A DNA stretch of 20,954 bases from Saksenaea vasiformis B4078 (Eukaryota > Mucoromycota > Mucoromycetes > Mucorales > Saksenaeaceae): NCBI GenBank assembly GCA_000697055.1, contig JNDT01001314.1, positions 1-20,954 on the forward strand, in the 5' to 3' direction. Positions 19,548-20,954 of the stretch are shown here, in pieces. The notes beneath the pieces were generated by a model. It was not told the origin of the DNA. It ran no database searches and was given only the letters and a program-made list of their open reading frames with translations. The first letter of the stretch is position 1, and every line of letters starts with the position of its first letter. Both the position numbers and the translations under genes were made by a program.

Positions 19548-19712
19548 TCAATTCATTTGGAGAATCTCGATGAACACTTCATTCCACTGACAGAAACAAC
19601 GGAGTCGAATCCTAGAAAAGTCCGTCTGCTCCAGGGTGCCGTTAGACTTTCTGACGAATTTGGTCAATTGACCGAGCGTGACATTGTGAGGAAGGTCATC
19701 ACTGGTGCGTAG
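19548..19712 (+). other. Possible exon fragment
   Basis: After an acceptor-like CAGTATAG, an open frame reads SIHLENLDEHFIPLTETTES and continues with VRLLQGAVRLSDEFGQLTER, ending at a GTAG. The composition is protein-like, but no family is recognised and no neighbouring exon was found. The opposite strand is open over the same bases, so the coding sense is uncertain. Confidence 0.25.
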
Positions 19713-19749
19713 CTTTGTGACGGATACAAGTATCACTATGGGAAAAAGC

Positions 19750-20210
19750 GTAACATGAATCTCACAGAAATCTAACAGAAATCTAAAGTCAGAATATAAC
19801 GCAAATCTAACAATTTTCGGATGATGTTAGATCTGTGTTTGTTGTAAACGAGAGACTATATAACTAGAACTGAGTTAATAATTAAGATCCCACTTCTGAT
19901 AACTAAAGGGCAGAAGCCAGGGTAATGTTTTTAATTGTTCTTCTGAAGAATAAAGCTCAGTCTCTCGTACTCTCGTATCGCCTGACCTAAGCAAACAACA
20001 CAGTGTTATATTTTGATCTCAGATTTCTGCTAGTTTTTGTTAGATTTAAAGAAAAGGGCAGGTCTCTTTGTTCATACACGTGTTCTACAACTGTATTCAG
20101 TATCTGTTTACTGAAACCATATTCATACTTGTTTTCTTTCACTTTCTTTATCATTAGACGTATATTAGGCTTACGTTAGATTTACGTTAGATTTGTGTCA
20201 TACATGTTAC
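19750..20210. mobile_element. Inverted-repeat element, ~460 bp
   Basis: Arms at 19750-19788 and 20174-20210 are imperfect inverted repeats of about 38 bp (GTAACATG...CACA...AAATCTAAC...AAATCTAA). A second inner pair of AAATCTAACAA lies at about 19802-19812 and 20034-20045. The interior has GACTATATAAC (19855-19865) and GAATAAAGCTC (19948-19958), but no ORF. It looks like a MITE. A solo LTR starting at TGTTAGATC (19826) is an alternative for the interior. Confidence 0.5.
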
Positions 20211-20252
20211 ACTGTTTATAACGTGTTATATTCTGTTATATTGTGTTATACA
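20208..20252 (+). repeat. Short tandem GTTATA array
   Basis: GTTTATA, GTTATA, GTTATA and GTTATA recur every 10-11 bases just outside the right arm of the preceding inverted-repeat element. Simple AT-rich repeat, no function apparent. Confidence 0.6.
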
Positions 20253-20354
20253 ATTAAATTCATGTTAGATTTACGTCAGGCGTCATAATTCTTTTCCATA
20301 GTGCTTCGGCGGCAAGTAAAATGACATCCGAGTGTTATTCCATTTACTCACCAT

Positions 20355-20534
20355 GAACAAATTTTTATGCTGTCTATATGAATTTCGCGTCCATCGTGGG
20401 GCCGCGTTAATGTAAGTAATGTATGGGTTTGTTGCCAACTTTTGTATTAACGAACGCATACTTGATTGTTTCTTAGCGTAAAAGCTGTTCCTCATGGACG
20501 CAAAATTTATATAGACTAGCGTAAAAATTTGTTC
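20355..20534. mobile_element. 180-bp MITE-like inverted-repeat element
   Basis: Arms of 40 and 41 bp (20355-20394 and 20494-20534) are inverted repeats with three mismatches and one indel; the outer ends read GAACAAATTTTTA. The interior of about 100 bp is non-coding. Related fragments lie at 9856-10040. No clear target-site duplication is visible. Confidence 0.8.
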
Positions 20535-20746
20535 AATAAACAGTAGCTGGGACTGGTACCATAGGACAGTAACATAATACGGTGAGAGTATTTTCCAAAG
20601 GATCCCATTATCACTGATCGACTAAATGGCATATACATTTAATTCGTCGCGTGTATGCTTGGAAACTGATTCGGAGTACAAAGCGATGATGCATCCCATC
20701 GGCTGTCCAAGAGGACTATAAGTGGCTGTCCGAAGGCAAGCCCTTT
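20535..20746. other. Non-coding spacer
   Basis: No ORF of note. A hairpin-prone GTCCGAAGG-CAAG-CCCTTTGGAGGAC stretch (20729-20753) runs into the start of the next repeat copy. Confidence 0.5.
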
Positions 20747-20954
20747 GGAGGACGGTCGTGTCTCATCGGAACGTCCGAAAGTTTAGTAAATGCTGCGTGT
20801 CCGCACATCACACGCCATTTCTTTCAAACGGCCCCTTCTAAATAAAACGAGTGCGTCCTATTTAAAATCGTTTATGCTATCGTACAGTGGCGATCATTTC
20901 AATCAATCATATTTCTTAGAACATCGGCGGTCGCTCAAACGTTGCATATTTATT
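20747..20954 (+). mobile_element. Short GGATG-ended repeat, copy 3 (cut by window end)
   Basis: Starts GGAGGACGGTCGTG and follows the short copies, in the orientation of the long copy, for 208 bases to the window edge. The ATG that opens the 29-codon ORF in the other short copies is ACG here, and the ORF c ATG has become ACG, so this copy has lost both starts. Confidence 0.88.

Noticed and set aside
19826..20005. Solo LTR starting TGTTAGATC with TATATAA and AATAAA
   Set aside because: No matching CA end or flanking duplication was found, and the stretch sits inside paired inverted repeats, so it is mentioned only as an alternative.

Overview
The window looks like nuclear DNA of an early-diverging filamentous fungus, most likely Mucoromycota (Mucorales-like). 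The coding genes are cut by many short introns (45-72 bp), TATA and AATAAA signals flank some of them, and the DNA between genes is AT-rich and full of decayed mobile elements. Assignment to Mucoromycota is inference; no rRNA or other marker gene is present.

Layout. 1-571: 3' part of a retrotransposon gag gene with one internal stop, cut off by a 265-bp repeat (572-836). 837-3406: long non-coding AT-rich stretch with simple and tandem repeats. 3407-6143: nearly complete hAT transposase gene (9 exons) with the DDE residues present but a TGA in its dimerisation motif. 6144-6879: one unassigned ORF. 6880-8144 (minus): intact two-exon Old Yellow Enzyme (YqjM type). 8166-11152: promoter DNA and two diverged copies of an old repeat module. 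11153-11979 (plus): intact three-exon STYX-like dual-specificity phosphatase. 12212-14341 (minus): intact twelve-exon anion:cation symporter of the MFS, convergent with the phosphatase. 14342-15549: no convincing gene. 15550-16817 (minus): frameshifted Fanzor (eukaryotic TnpB-like RNA-guided nuclease) gene with RuvC-I, zinc-ribbon and RuvC-III segments still readable. 16939-18958 (minus): pieces of a probable XPG/FEN1-type nuclease gene, split by a 954-bp element (17385-18338). 19031-20954: a nest of small inverted-repeat elements and two more copies of the 265-bp repeat, the last running off the window.

The host metabolic genes (oxidoreductase, phosphatase, transporter) appear functional and unrelated to each other. 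The rest is a mobile-element graveyard. The most interesting parts are the Fanzor relic next to an XPG-like nuclease relic on the same strand, and a small element family in which one long copy carries compact ORFs and the short copies look like precise internal deletions of it.
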